A program made the translations under genes and the position numbers. Below the pieces are notes generated by a model, which ran no database searches, was not told where the DNA came from, and saw nothing but the letters and a program-made list of their open reading frames with translations. DNA of 19,990 bases, taken from the NCBI GenBank assembly GCA_015501595.1, contig JADNRX010000854.1, positions 1 to 19,990 on the forward strand. The letters run 5' to 3'. How positions within the stretch are numbered: position 1 is the first letter of the stretch; each line of letters begins with the position of its first letter. Of this stretch, positions 9,965-19,770 are shown piece by piece. This DNA comes from Hymenopellis radicata. Taxonomy: Eukaryota; Basidiomycota; Agaricomycetes; Agaricales; Physalacriaceae.

Positions 9965-10194
9965 CCAAGACCAATTTGGTCACCAACATGTCCAAAAGCG
10001 TCCATAAACCCGAGCTCTGCCAGATCCAAATCGCCATCAGCGGGTAAACGTACCCACGGGCTGGGCGTATGAGCGTAGGTCCGTGTTGGAATTGCAGGTT
10101 CTGGGTGTTCCGGGATATGGTGGTATCTCAGCGCTCGCAGCGTGAGCGAATTGGCAGCAGCGCCGGTGCTCACTGCGCATTAAGCGAATTAGAG
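9965..10194 (-). pseudogene. Repeated exon-like module B
   Basis: Carries both hallmarks of the family in one frame: STGAAANSLTLRAL near the start and DGDLDLAELGFMDAFGHVGD near the end. It is bounded by an acceptor (ATTGCAG) and a donor (GTACGT). Two in-frame stops directly after the acceptor, before the STGAAA motif, break it. The nucleotide and residue similarity to modules A and C shows common origin by exon or gene duplication. Confidence 0.4.
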
Positions 10195-10246
10195 GTACTG
10201 CAATAAATCGTCAGTCCAGGAAGCATGGTAGGGTAGCATCACGTAC

Positions 10247-10757
10247 CAGGACCAAGTCGGTCGCCAAGGTGTCCCAATGTGTCCATAAAACCGAGCTCCG
10301 ACAGATCCAGATCGCCATCAGCGACTGGATTTAGCCGACGACTGGTCGGGGGTACGTTGATGTTGCAATTCGAGATGTTCTAGATGGATTGGGAAAGTCT
10401 AGCGAGAGCGCAGTGACGGGGAGGTGAAGGAGACAGGATGGAGGTGGTGTTCCCTAATGTTAACGACCGGTGGGTAGGGGCGTCCTGGTGGTGCGAGTCT
10501 AGAGTCGAAAGTCGAAGTGTGGCGCAGACTATTAGACAGACGTCGTTATCCGAGCAGTGAAAAGCTCGGAGCGCGAGCGCAGCGGCGGCAGCGCCGCTGT
10601 TCACTGCGTACAACGCAATATCGTAACACTGAAATAACGATTAGTCCCGAAATTGAAGAAGAACAAGGTAACGAATGTACCTTGAAAAGTTCACCGCCCC
10701 AAACGTCCCAATCCGTCCGTAAACCCGAAGCCAACAAGATCCAGATCGCCATCAAGG
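10247..10757 (-). pseudogene. Repeated exon-like module A with upstream fragment
   Basis: Begins at acceptor TTATTTCAG before 10628 with YAVNSGAAAAALALRA. It ends with DGDLDLSELGFMDTLGHLGD before a donor at 10246, but the frame is interrupted near 10380. Upstream (10757-10695) is a further DGDLDL fragment, read as VGFGFTDGLGRLGR and then a stop. So at least three SGAAAA motifs and three DGDLDL motifs alternate along 1.1 kb, in decayed form. Confidence 0.4.
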
Positions 10758-10859
10758 GCGAAGAATTGTCCATAGAGAAGGAGTTCGCGCTAAATTTGTT
10801 CGTCGAACTAATGAAACAAGTCAGAATTGAACGTGAAATTGAGGGGAGATATTGGCACC

Positions 10860-11470
10860 TTTTTCCCAGAAAAAAAGCCGGGCCGGCGAGGCCAACGTAC
10901 GCCATAAGATTTGCGGAATGGCGTGTCCCTAAGTTCTGGCGTTGTTTGTAGAGTGGGATGGTTCTTCGGGGAGGCGGCGAAGCCGCCTCGCGTCGTCTAA
11001 TGGGGAATGTGATGAGAACAAACAGCAGCAGACGGAGCGACACGTACCCTGTTTTCTAGTGCGAAGATCGGATCTAATGGCAACGGGTCAGAAGTACAAC
11101 TTGAAAATGACCTCAAAATACGCACTCTTTCGCCAGGACCAAAAGCCGGTCCGGCGAGGACAACCACGCCTGTCCTAGATTCATATCTCCGTCTCCATGG
11201 CAACGAAACCGTTCCTCTAGACGCAGATAGCCTGTCCAGGCGGTGGCGAAGCCAGCGCCGCCTTTGCGAATGCCCTGTCTTCTTCATTAATGAAAATCTA
11301 ATGACTGAGAAAGAAGGAGAACTCACGCAAAGTGGGGCCATATTGCGAACAAATCTAGCTTCAAATCAGCCAAAAATGACGCGACAAAGGACAGGAAAAA
11401 CCCACTTTTTGCGGGAATCCAAGCCTGGCCGGCGAGGCCATTAACGCTGGTCCTATTCCACCGCTTCCTT
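10860..11470 (-). repeat. Three imperfect GC-rich units (LASPARL-type)
   Basis: The plus-strand sequence GCCGGGCCGGCGAGGCCA at about 10877, CCGGTCCGGCGAGGACAA at about 11145 and CCTGGCCGGCGAGGCCAT at about 11422 mark three related units, about 270 bases apart. In one minus-strand frame they read TLASPARLFFWEKG, WLSSPDRLLVLAKE and LMASPARLGFPQKV. The similarity at protein level in one frame suggests coding ancestry, but stops and frame changes separate the units. Confidence 0.45.
10971..10989. repeat. Perfect short hairpin
   Basis: GAGGCGGC and GCCGCCTC, exact reverse complements, are separated by GAA. A related but shorter hairpin, TGGC-GAA-GCCA, lies at 11244-11254 in the next unit of the GC-rich repeats, so the structure belongs to the repeat family. 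Confidence 0.7.
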
Positions 11471-11489
11471 CTTCGCAGTCCAAATCTGA

Positions 11490-12206
11490 TTATCGAGGAT
11501 TTTGTCGTTCCCAGAGGCGTCGAAGGCGCCGACGCGTTGATGGAGGAAAGAAACAATTTTGAGGGTCAAAGTGGTGACGGTAAGAAGCCAAGCGTGAACT
11601 GCCGCATTTGGCTGAACACGATCGACATGTTCTTGCTCCTCCCTTCATGTCCGTGATGCGGCGGCTCTGGAATCCGACCCTTTCCTTGTTGGATATTCGG
11701 CTCCTTTGGACGTTTGATGGGGTCTGTGGGTCCTCGTGTGTTGGTTCTTTCGAATGGGACTGAATTCTCTTACGCACCTCGTACCGCCTCGCTTCATGCT
11801 TCCTTCCTTGGAAATTTAAACCCGGTTCTCGACAAATTGAGCGTGTCTCCTTCGTGACGTGTATCTGGTCTTGACGACGTTGGCGTCCTCTGCGGCTTGG
11901 TGTCTCTGGAATATTCTGACCCCGAATCTGGAGTATGTGAGCGGCTGTGACCTTTAGGACTGTTAGAACTCGATGGAGAACCTGCTAGACAATGTTACGC
12001 ACTTTGTTCCCGACTTCTCCGACCTTCTCCAAATTCTGACACCGGATCTCGACGAACTGGGCGAGTACATCGATTAACGCGACTCCAGGAGTCGCCACGA
12101 GACGCTTCCTGCCCTCCGGCGTTGGCGCCGCGTAGAGACTGTAATTGCAGTATACGAGCGGTGCGCTGGGACCTTCTCCTCTACAAACGACACCAGCTGT
12201 TGACAT
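11490..12206 (-). CDS. Possible spliced minus-strand gene, unrecognised
   Basis: Two pieces of open minus-strand sequence. The first, with an ATG at 12206-12204, reads MSTAGVVCRGEGPSAPLVY and runs about 68 codons to a donor GTGCGT near 12000. A 43-base intron pattern ending TTCTAACAG follows. The second is open in one frame for about 158 codons to a stop at 11490 and is rich in Arg, Gln and Ser, with ILQIRGQNIPETPSRRG near its start. The intron joins the first frame to an immediate stop, and only another phase reaches the long frame. The ATG itself also falls inside a second good intron pattern (GTAAGT...TCAACAG), so it may not be the true start. No domain recognised; could be chance. Confidence 0.3.
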
Positions 12207-12209
12207 TTT

Positions 12210-12873
12210 AGCTCCAAAATGATGACAACGTCGAGGTGAACTTACCCGTCTTGTCGCTGACGTGACTCCGCGCTAAGGCGATGTATCTTTAGCAGATGAG
12301 CGAGGGGAGCATGGAGGCGAGCGTACCACGAAATTTTGTTGTTTCTGGGGGCGACGGTGTCAACGAAAGTGATGGTAAGAGGGAAAGTATGAATGGGGAG
12401 GTTAGAACTTAGTCTGACCTTCGTTCACAGACTGAATTCAGGTCCCCGCCGGAAGTATCTTGCCGTGTGTAATGGCTTTTCTGGGCATCCGATCGTTGTC
12501 CTGGTTTCCTTCCGACGCACGCATTGATTGAACTTGTCGTGTCATTCCGTGGCGTAGGCTTATCTTGTCAAGGTAGATTTCTTCTCGATGACTGGATATT
12601 CGTATTCACATCGACTTGCAGTCGTCCAAATGCACCTGTTCAGACTCTAATATTATTTAGAGATGAGGTATGTGCTGTTATACCTCAATATTCATTGCAT
12701 CACTTACTAAGACTACCCTGCAGTCTCCCGGGATCTGCGGCTACTGACTCTTCTGTATTCTCGAACTGCACTCGTCTACAACCTAGCTATAACCACAATA
12801 TTTGTCTCTATCGAACCCTAATGCTAAGCTGCGTCGAACTGTAGCATGGGAGCAGGAATTCCTTGCAAATCGA
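12210..12873. other. End of unit 1, no gene recognised
   Basis: A 106-codon plus-strand frame (12524-12844) starts at TTG, not ATG, has no recognisable motif and overlaps nothing conserved in the window. I see no repeat, hairpin or promoter pattern worth naming. The junction with unit 2 falls at about 12874. Confidence 0.4.
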
Positions 12874-12982
12874 AATGTTGGCCACACATCTTGGTTGTTA
12901 TGTGACAAAGCGCCCTTACTGCGCATGAGTCACTCGCTTGGTATTTGGGCCCAGACGCCGCCCGAGCCCTAACGGCTGCAGG

Positions 12983-13042
12983 TATAAAGACCAGTTGATT
13001 TCGTGTTAACATTATCCCCACCTTTCCTTCCTCCCCTTACGC
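12983..13042 (+). promoter_or_regulatory. TATA box and CT-rich tract, unit 2
   Basis: Counterpart of the element at 1712: TATAAA at 12983-12988 with a CT-rich run at about 13015-13042. The distance to the Hsp110 start ATG at 13713 is about 730 bases, long for a fungal 5' leader unless an upstream exon or intron is present. Confidence 0.4.
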
Positions 13043-13505
13043 TGCCAGGTTTGCTCTACCACGCCTCTAGTCCGGTACCACGGTGATGACCCCTTGTGGA
13101 CTGTGTGGCTATGGTGGTCTGAGCGTGCTTGAATGAATGTCGCGGCCACCGGCACTGCACAGTGTGCATGGCACAGTGGTACCGGCGACATTTCTTTTTT
13201 TATTACCTAGATACAGGATACCCCGTCACGCACCTTCTTAGTATAGCCTGTAACGTCTGTACTCTTTTGCCCAATGCATTTTACCTTCGGGAGCCAGAAC
13301 TATTGACAAAATAGCAAAAAGCGAAATCCACTCGTTCACCTTGCTGCGTTTTTGGAGACGACCCTGAATGAACGTCCTACGTACCAAACTCTACGGCAGC
13401 CCAAGCCGCAAAGCGGGACACGAACGGCAGCCAGAAGAGGACGAGAAGTGACAGCACAGCCACAGCACGCGCGTTATCTCACCATCAGCAAAGCGCACAC
13501 GAAGA

Positions 13506-13560
13506 CGAAGAGCCTCCGCCATCCGTGGAGACGCGAAGAGGAAGAGCCGCCGCCATCCAC
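13506..13560 (+). repeat. Short minisatellite, unit 2
   Basis: Contracted counterpart of the repeat at 2246-2360, with about two copies of the same GAAGAGCC...CCGCCATCC unit before the shared sequence CACCATAAGACGCC resumes. Confidence 0.7.
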
Positions 13561-13712
13561 CATAAGACGCCTCCCGAAGAGCCACCACACGACGCGCATC
13601 CCACACCATCCAACGCCGACCTCAGCTCGATCTACCACCTGCAGGCTTGGGATGGATGGAGTATGGGAGATGTAGGCGAGGTGGAGAGGAATGGAGGGTG
13701 TCGAGATGGCGG

Positions 13713-16188
13713 ATGTCCTCAGCGCGCAGCACCGGAATACAGATTGGCGTGGCCAGACATCGCGGCATCGTAAACGAGACATCTAATCGGGCCACACCGT
13801 GCGTCGCTACCATTTTTTTTGTGGTCATCGTCGTGCTGAAGCATCTGTAGATCTTTGGTGGCATTTGGGCCAAAACAGCGAGCTATTGGTGAAGCGGCGA
13901 AAACTCAGGAAACGTCAAATTTCCGCAATACCATCGGATCGTTGAAGCGTCTTGTTGGGCGAACACTATCGGACCCAGAAGTGCAGGATGTTGAAAAGAA
14001 ATTCATCAACGCCACTCTTGTCGACGTCCAGGGCTCCGTTGGTGTCGAGGTAAGCTGCTGTGCTGTAAAAATGAGCAGAAACTGATTCTTTTTCAGGTTA
14101 ACTATGTCGGCGAAACCCAAACTTTCTCTGCTACACAGCTTGTCGCGATGTATCTCGCCAAGCTACGCGACATCGCTGCCAACGAGCTCAAGAATGGCGT
14201 AACAGATATTGTTATCGCTGTTCCCGGATGGTACACCGACATCCAGCGACGAGCAGTGATGGACGCCGCTTCCATTGCCGGTCTCACAGTCCTCCGCCTC
14301 ATCAACGATACCACAGCCGCTGCTCTCGGGTATGGTATCACAAAATCCGACCTCCCCGAGCCAGAAGCGCCTCCCCGCAACGTCGTCTTCGTCGACGTCG
14401 GTCACTCCTCCCTATCGTGTGCTGTTGTCGCCTTCTCCAAGGGCCAGCTTACCGTCAAGAGCACCGCGTTCGACCGAAATCTTGGTGGTCGGGACATTGA
14501 TTACGCCCTTGTCAAGCACTTTTCCGAGGAATTCAAGGCAAAGTACAAGATTGATGTCTTGTCCAATCCCAAGGCCACCTTCCGTCTCACCGCCGGCTGC
14601 GAGCGCCTCAAAAAGGTGCTTTCTGCCAACGCGGAGGCCCCACTGAACATCGAGTCTATCATGAACGACATCGATGCCGCCTCCAAGCTTACCCGCGAGG
14701 AGTACGAGGGCCTTATTGCCGACGTCCTCGAACGCATTCCCGCTCCCCTCGAGCGCGCGGTCGCCGAGTCTGGCTTGACCCTTGACCAGATTGACGTGAT
14801 TGAGCTCATTGGTGGCTCTACTCGGATCCCCGCCGTGCGCTCCAAAATCCAGACTGCGTTCCCCGACAAGCAGCTTTCCACTACCCTTAACCAGGACGAG
14901 GCCGTCGCCCGTGGCGCGACTTTTGCCTGCGCGAAACTTTCCCCCGTGTTCCGTGTCCGTGACTTCAACTTTACCGATATCGCCACATACCCCATCAAGA
15001 TGACCTGGGACGTCAACCCTGCCGAGCCAGATGACACCGAGCTCCTGGTCTTCCCCACAGGTAACCCTCTCCCATCGACCAAGATCCTCTCCTTCTACCG
15101 CAAGGAGCCATTCGACATTGAAGCGTCCTACGCGGAGCCAGAAAACCTTCCCGGTGGTATTAACCCGTGGATTGGCCGATTCTCTGCCAAGGAGATCCCG
15201 CCAACGACCACCGGCGACTCTACCTGCGTGAAGCTGAAGACGCGGCTGAACGCGCACGGTATCCTCTCGTTTGAGGCTGCCTACGTCGAGGAGACCATCG
15301 AGAAGGAGGAGCCTGCCGCTATGGATGTCGATGCTCCTGAGGGTGCGCCGCCCAAGAAGAAAAAGGTCATCAAGAAGATCGATGTGCCTTTCTTTGCGGG
15401 CACTGCCAGTCTTGACAAGAGCATTGTCGAAAAGTACAAGGAGCTCGAGGGTCAGATGCACGAGAGCGACAAGCTCGTTATGGATACCGAGGTAAATGTG
15501 TTTACTACGTTGTTTTGATGTTTTCTAAAGAAATTGTGTGCAGGACCGCAAGAACGCCCTGGAGGAATACGTTTACGATACCCGTGGCAAGCTCGACGAT
15601 CGTTACGCTCACTACGTGCAGGCGGAGGAGAAGGAAAAGCTCTTGGTCGCTCTGCAGGAGGCGGAGGACTGGCTTTACTCGGAGGAGGGTGAGGACGCCA
15701 AAAAATCTGCCTACGTCGCTCGTCTCGACGGGCTCAAGGTCCTCGGCGACCCCATTACCTTCCGCTGGCGAGAGGCTGAGGAGCGCCAGCGCACCATCGC
15801 GCAGCTGCGCGAGACCCTCAACTCGTACATGTCGCAGGCCACCTCGGGCGACGAGAAGTTCAGCCACATTGACGAGAAGGATCTCCAGAGCGTCGTCGAA
15901 AAGGTGGCTACCGTGCAGAAATGGCTCGAGGACCAGACGGTGCGACAGAGCGAGCGCCCGAAGAACGTGGATCCTATTTTGACTACGGCCGAGATCAGCA
16001 AGAAGCGGGACGAGGTGATTTACTTTGCGACGCCGATTTTAACCAAGCCGAAGCCGCGCGCGCCTGTGCCGCCGTCGAGCGGGACGCAGACGCCCAAGAC
16101 TGGGCAGGAGACGCCGCAGAAGCAGGAGGAGCCTCCGAAGAAGGAGGAGGATGAGGCGCCTGGACCGAGTGAGATGGACGTCGATTAG
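13713..16188 (+). CDS. SSE1: Hsp110 family chaperone / nucleotide exchange factor, copy 2
   Basis: Gene model join(13713-13798, 13851-14049, 14097-15491, 15544-16188): 2325 bases, 774 residues. Introns are 52, 47 and 52 bases with GT/AG ends. Hsp110 proteins are cytosolic Hsp70 relatives that act as nucleotide exchange factors for Hsp70 and hold unfolded clients. Visible landmarks are NRATP|SLVAFGPKQRAIGE (residues about 24-38), AVPGWYTDIQRRA (136-148), NDTTAAALGYG (165-175), phosphate-2 VDVGHSS (194-200), adenosine motif IGGSTRIP (333-340) and LNQDEAVARGA (359-369). A beta domain, an acidic/lysine-rich loop with MDVD, and an alpha-helical C-terminus starting DRKNALEEYVYDTRGKL follow. The protein ends in MDVD, like other Hsp110s. 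The usual N-terminal GIDFGN phosphate-1 loop is absent, as are three residues after HRGI; the start chosen is the ATG shared in frame with copy 1. Its context is weak, so the true 5' end could differ. Confidence 0.85.
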
Positions 16189-16319
16189 TTTTAGACGGCA
16201 TATGGTAGAAGGAAGTGTACTTACTTATAGATCAAAATTTACATCCGTACTGTATACATTTACGATTTTGTGTATGACTTTTTCGGAGGTGGTGTGGTTC
16301 TTTTGTCCTAGCATTACGG

Positions 16320-16690
16320 TCAGGTCGGTCGAACGCGATTCCGACCAGTATGAATCGGACGCCTCTCAACGTCAACGCCCAATGTCTTCGTGTGCGAGTG
16401 TCGGGTGTGGTTCCACCTCGGGGACCGTCTTCGTGTGCGATTGTTGGCGGGAGCCTCTTCCTCTCTGGGCGGGGGGACTGTCCTCGGATGTGGGTTGTCT
16501 TCGTGTGCCGTCGTCTTCATGTGCGGTTTCACCTGGCGGACTGTCTTCGGGTGTGGGTTGTCTTCGTGTGCCTTCCTCTGCAAGGTCATCTTCGGGCGTG
16601 TGGTCTCGGGGGTTGTCTTCGTCTGTGGGGGTCATCTTCGCACGCCGTGGCGCCTTCCTCTTCATTGCGTGGCTTCTCCTGTTCGCGCAT
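16320..16690 (+). repeat. Degenerate G/T-rich minisatellite, unit 2
   Basis: Counterpart of the repeat at 5100-5480. Here the subunit GGGTGTGGGTTGTCTTCGTG and its relatives appear in a longer tandem arrangement around 16480-16600, while other subunits are lost. This shows turnover of the array since the duplication. Confidence 0.75.
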
Positions 16691-16760
16691 GCAATCTCAA
16701 AGGACAAGTTAGACTTACATATCGTACACTACTTAAGACATTGTACACTATACTAGTCGA

Positions 16761-16766
16761 AATAAA
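16761..16766 (+). terminator. Possible polyadenylation signal, unit 2
   Basis: AATAAA in the same conserved context as the site at 5559, about 570 bases after the stop of the intact Hsp110 copy. Confidence 0.25.
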
Positions 16767-16899
16767 TCGCGACTGGTCTTCTGAACAAAAGATTAGCATT
16801 ACAAGGTAATGCTACGAGTAGTACAAGGCTGTAGTATACGACGTAGATTCGCGGGGTCCAGTATGCAACCATGCCCTTATAGGTATCCTCGACACGACC

Positions 16900-19217
16900 T
16901 ACGCGATCGTTAGCGAGGGAATTGACTGGCAAAACACGACGACATACGGGGAGGAATACGGACTCGGGGAGGGGCCTGCACAACGCTAAGATCTAAACGA
17001 CATGAGTAAGGACGCGTCGATGCAGATATGGCCTACCTTAAAGGACAAGGCACACATCGAGTAGCATCATTCCTCGCGATTTGAGGGGCGTCCAAGGCGG
17101 ACTGCACCGTAGTCAGCAAGGATTCAAGAGCGACAAACACTGGAAGACTTACAAGGTAACACCAGGACGGCGTGTTATAAGCGAACAAGACGTCGTCTTG
17201 GAGGGTTGTTAAGAAAAGCAAGAAAGGAACGAGAATGAAGCTCACCAAAGTGTAAAAAGAGAACTAAAGAGACAGTACCTTCAATGATAATCTGCCTGCG
17301 TGCATGACTGTGTCTTGGTTCGAGTCGGGGAACTCCCGCCCATGAATCGTGCCACATCTAGTGGGTCCGCCGCACGCGAAGACAGCATACCCAGTCATAC
17401 AGCCATTCAACGGGCAACCTGTACACCATGATAGGGATCGCGCGAAGAGCCACAGTCGATGATTCTTCAAGGGAATAAACATGGTTAATATCAGGAAATT
17501 CGCACCAAATTCAAGAAACTTACCAACTCGGAAAACAAATTGAAAGTGATACCGGCCATATGGATGAGACCGTCGCGCCGCCAAACAAGTAGCCTATCCG
17601 TCTTGTACAAATAATCGATGACTCGTTCTATGATCACTGAGTTAGTAAACAGTATCAAGAGAACAAACTCGGCTTACCTTGTGAGTCAAAACTTCACACA
17701 CGCCAGAACCATCGCCATAAACACCCGCCGTGTTGACGCAGACCATGGAAAGACGTATCCTTCGGCAGTCTTGAACCTTCAAGTAGTGAGGACGGGGATG
17801 TCAATTGGTTGACATCCGAAATCCTCGCTGCCGCCCAAATGAGAAAACGGACGGGTCGCAAAAGGCAACGTCCCACTAACGGGGACACCCATTATAGTCG
17901 CAAGCCTGTCAAAGTCGGTTAGCAAGAGTCCGAACAGAACAAAGAGAAAGGTCAACACACCAATCTCACGTCGCGTCTCGGTCCTAGTGTTCTTCAAGTC
18001 GTCGGGGTGCGCGAGTCCAGACAGAAACAATATCGCAGACGAGGCGCGTCTTGTCGGCGTCGACTCATCAATGGCCCAAGCTGTCTGCCTTGAAATATCA
18101 TTAGTACAGGGACATTGACGTCGACTTGGGAAACGTACCAGAGACAATAACGATGGAAGAGACGCCGCCTGATCTAGGTCACATCAGGGTAGTTAGCTAA
18201 GAGCACCAGCACAGCAAGGTCGGCTTACCGTGTCTGTAGTCGTCCGACACGGACACCACTAGAATTAAGCATCCTATAGATGATAAGTTCCGCATTAGAC
18301 TAAATAGGATAGAACTCACCATAGAAAACCGCCTGTCAACAGGACAGGACTTCACTAACGAGCTTCCGAGGCTTACACCCGCAATTCTATCCACGAACGA
18401 CACATATCACCCGCCGTCGTCCACGCAGTGCTCTCGGATGAGACGTGTCCTAAGATGTATCCTTTCTGGGATGGCGGCGATGTCGTTGAAGACGCCAGGA
18501 CGAGGGTAGTCCGAAGGAAGGCGCGACGATTTGTTATCCGCTCAGAGAAGCATCGCTCCCACCGGTGCGAAGCCAAATGGGAAAAGGACGCGTCGCGAAG
18601 ACAACGTCCTAAGCGACGCAGAGACGCCGTTAAAATCCCGAGGTCTGTTAGGATCATTAGTGAGAGTCTGAACAAGAAATCGCCAAAGTCTGCTTACCAT
18701 GTAGTAAGGTCGAAACCCAAGACGTGTCAGTGCCAGTCCCAGCCTAAGCAGTCCGAGAACGGGATTGGCGGGCAGAGTCGACCGCACAAGTCGTGTAGAG
18801 CTCGAGGCCGTGGCGCGGATGGCACACATCTGTAACAGAGAATATAAATGGGGAAGGAGACAGTGGAATGGGCGCACGAACCGTGTAAGAATAGAGCGAC
18901 TCCCAGGCGGCCTACTCGACGTCTGGCAAAAGGGTGGTGAGTAACTAGGGCTGTAACCAGCTGGAGTGACGACGCACCAAGCGGGTCGTAGCCCAAGGCA
19001 ATGTCCAAGTACGAGAGCTGCCTTAATGTCCTCCACGCCGCGCTAGACAGCGCACACACAAAAAATCTGGAAACAGTCGTCAGCGAGCTAGTCGTCGACA
19101 AGGCCAACAAATGAGACGTACCAGAGGAGTGACGGCCAAGGAAAACGACGCTGAGGGAGGGCGGAAGTAAGGGAGAAAATCAACGGTGATGGTGGGAAGG
19201 AAAAGACATACCTGTCA
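16900..19217 (-). CDS. Intron-rich minus-strand locus, unit 2, possible membrane protein
   Basis: Counterpart of the locus at 5724-7670, longer and much diverged. Clear minus-strand introns include 18645-18697 (53 bases), 17465-17523 (59), 17197-17245 (49) and 17102-17152 (51), all with GT/AG ends. The exon 17627-17524 reads RVIDYLYKTDRLLVWRRDG, then a hydrophobic stretch AGITFNLFSEL. This is reminiscent of the RDG segment before a late membrane helix in basidiomycete DUF6533-type seven-helix proteins; I hold that only weakly. The exon 17196-17153 gives DDVLFAYNTPSWCYL, shared with unit 1. Part of the locus is repeated within itself (17750-17920 against 18455-18650), so two gene copies or fragments may be present. 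Some joins meet stops; function is unassigned. Confidence 0.35.
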
Positions 19218-19467
19218 CATGAGCAACCCCGTCACGTTATAAACGCGTCGGGAACGCAGTGATGATGGCGGCGGCCACGACAACGACGAAGACTATCCGT
19301 AGAACGAGTGAGGATAGGAAACAGAGCAGCGACGAGCGGGAGAACGAACTGTGAGAGACGGAGAGAGGAAGAGTGGGAATGGGAGATGATACTTTGGTTG
19401 CATTCCCTTCGCCTTTTATTCCAGTTTCAAAGCTTCCAGGTTCCATCAGACACGTAAATACAACCGT

Positions 19468-19770
19468 CTAACCGAATGCGATGCTGCGCGACCGTCGGAC
19501 GGGGCAAATATTCCGGCACATAGTGTGCCGCCACACAATTCCGCGTCCTTTTGATTCGTCGCCCTGAGCACACGAGAGCGAAATGCGTAGCAATCCAAAT
19601 AAAATACAATCTAAACTTTTACTTGAGTGAGAGTTGAATGACTGTAGCGAACCCAAAGCAAATGAACTCACCTCTTCCTCCAGAAGGCACTGTATCTACT
19701 TTCCCGTCCTCGAATCAACCTTCCACACGCAAAAGCACTGGAAATAGGTGCAGGGCCCACATCTGATGAT
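19468..19770 (-). CDS. Conserved spliced minus-strand ORF end, unit 2
   Basis: Counterpart of the two-exon minus-strand segment at 7924-8227, with the same splice signals and the same frame, ending in ...RSRSIAFG. The visible amino-acid change is one W to R near the end (CPVRWSRS in unit 1, CPVRRSRS here). Function is not recognised. Confidence 0.3.

Larger units (their letters stand above)
1594..12873 (+). repeat. Tandem segmental duplication, unit 1
   Basis: Sequence beginning AATGTTGGCCACACATCTT at 1594 is found again at 12874, and the same order of landmarks follows in both places. Those landmarks are the TATAAA/CT-rich segment, minisatellite, Hsp110 exons, G/T-rich minisatellite, minus-strand locus and conserved 3' segment. 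The shift is 11,280 bases at the left border, about 11,214-11,216 across the Hsp110 gene, and 11,541-11,544 beyond it, so indels lie mainly in noncoding DNA. The part from about 8450 to 12873 has no visible counterpart because the window ends. Unit 1 is defined here as everything up to the start of unit 2. Confidence 0.9.

Noticed and set aside
12524..12844. A 106-codon plus-strand frame before unit 2
   Set aside because: It starts at TTG, lacks any motif, and has no Kozak-like or splice context.
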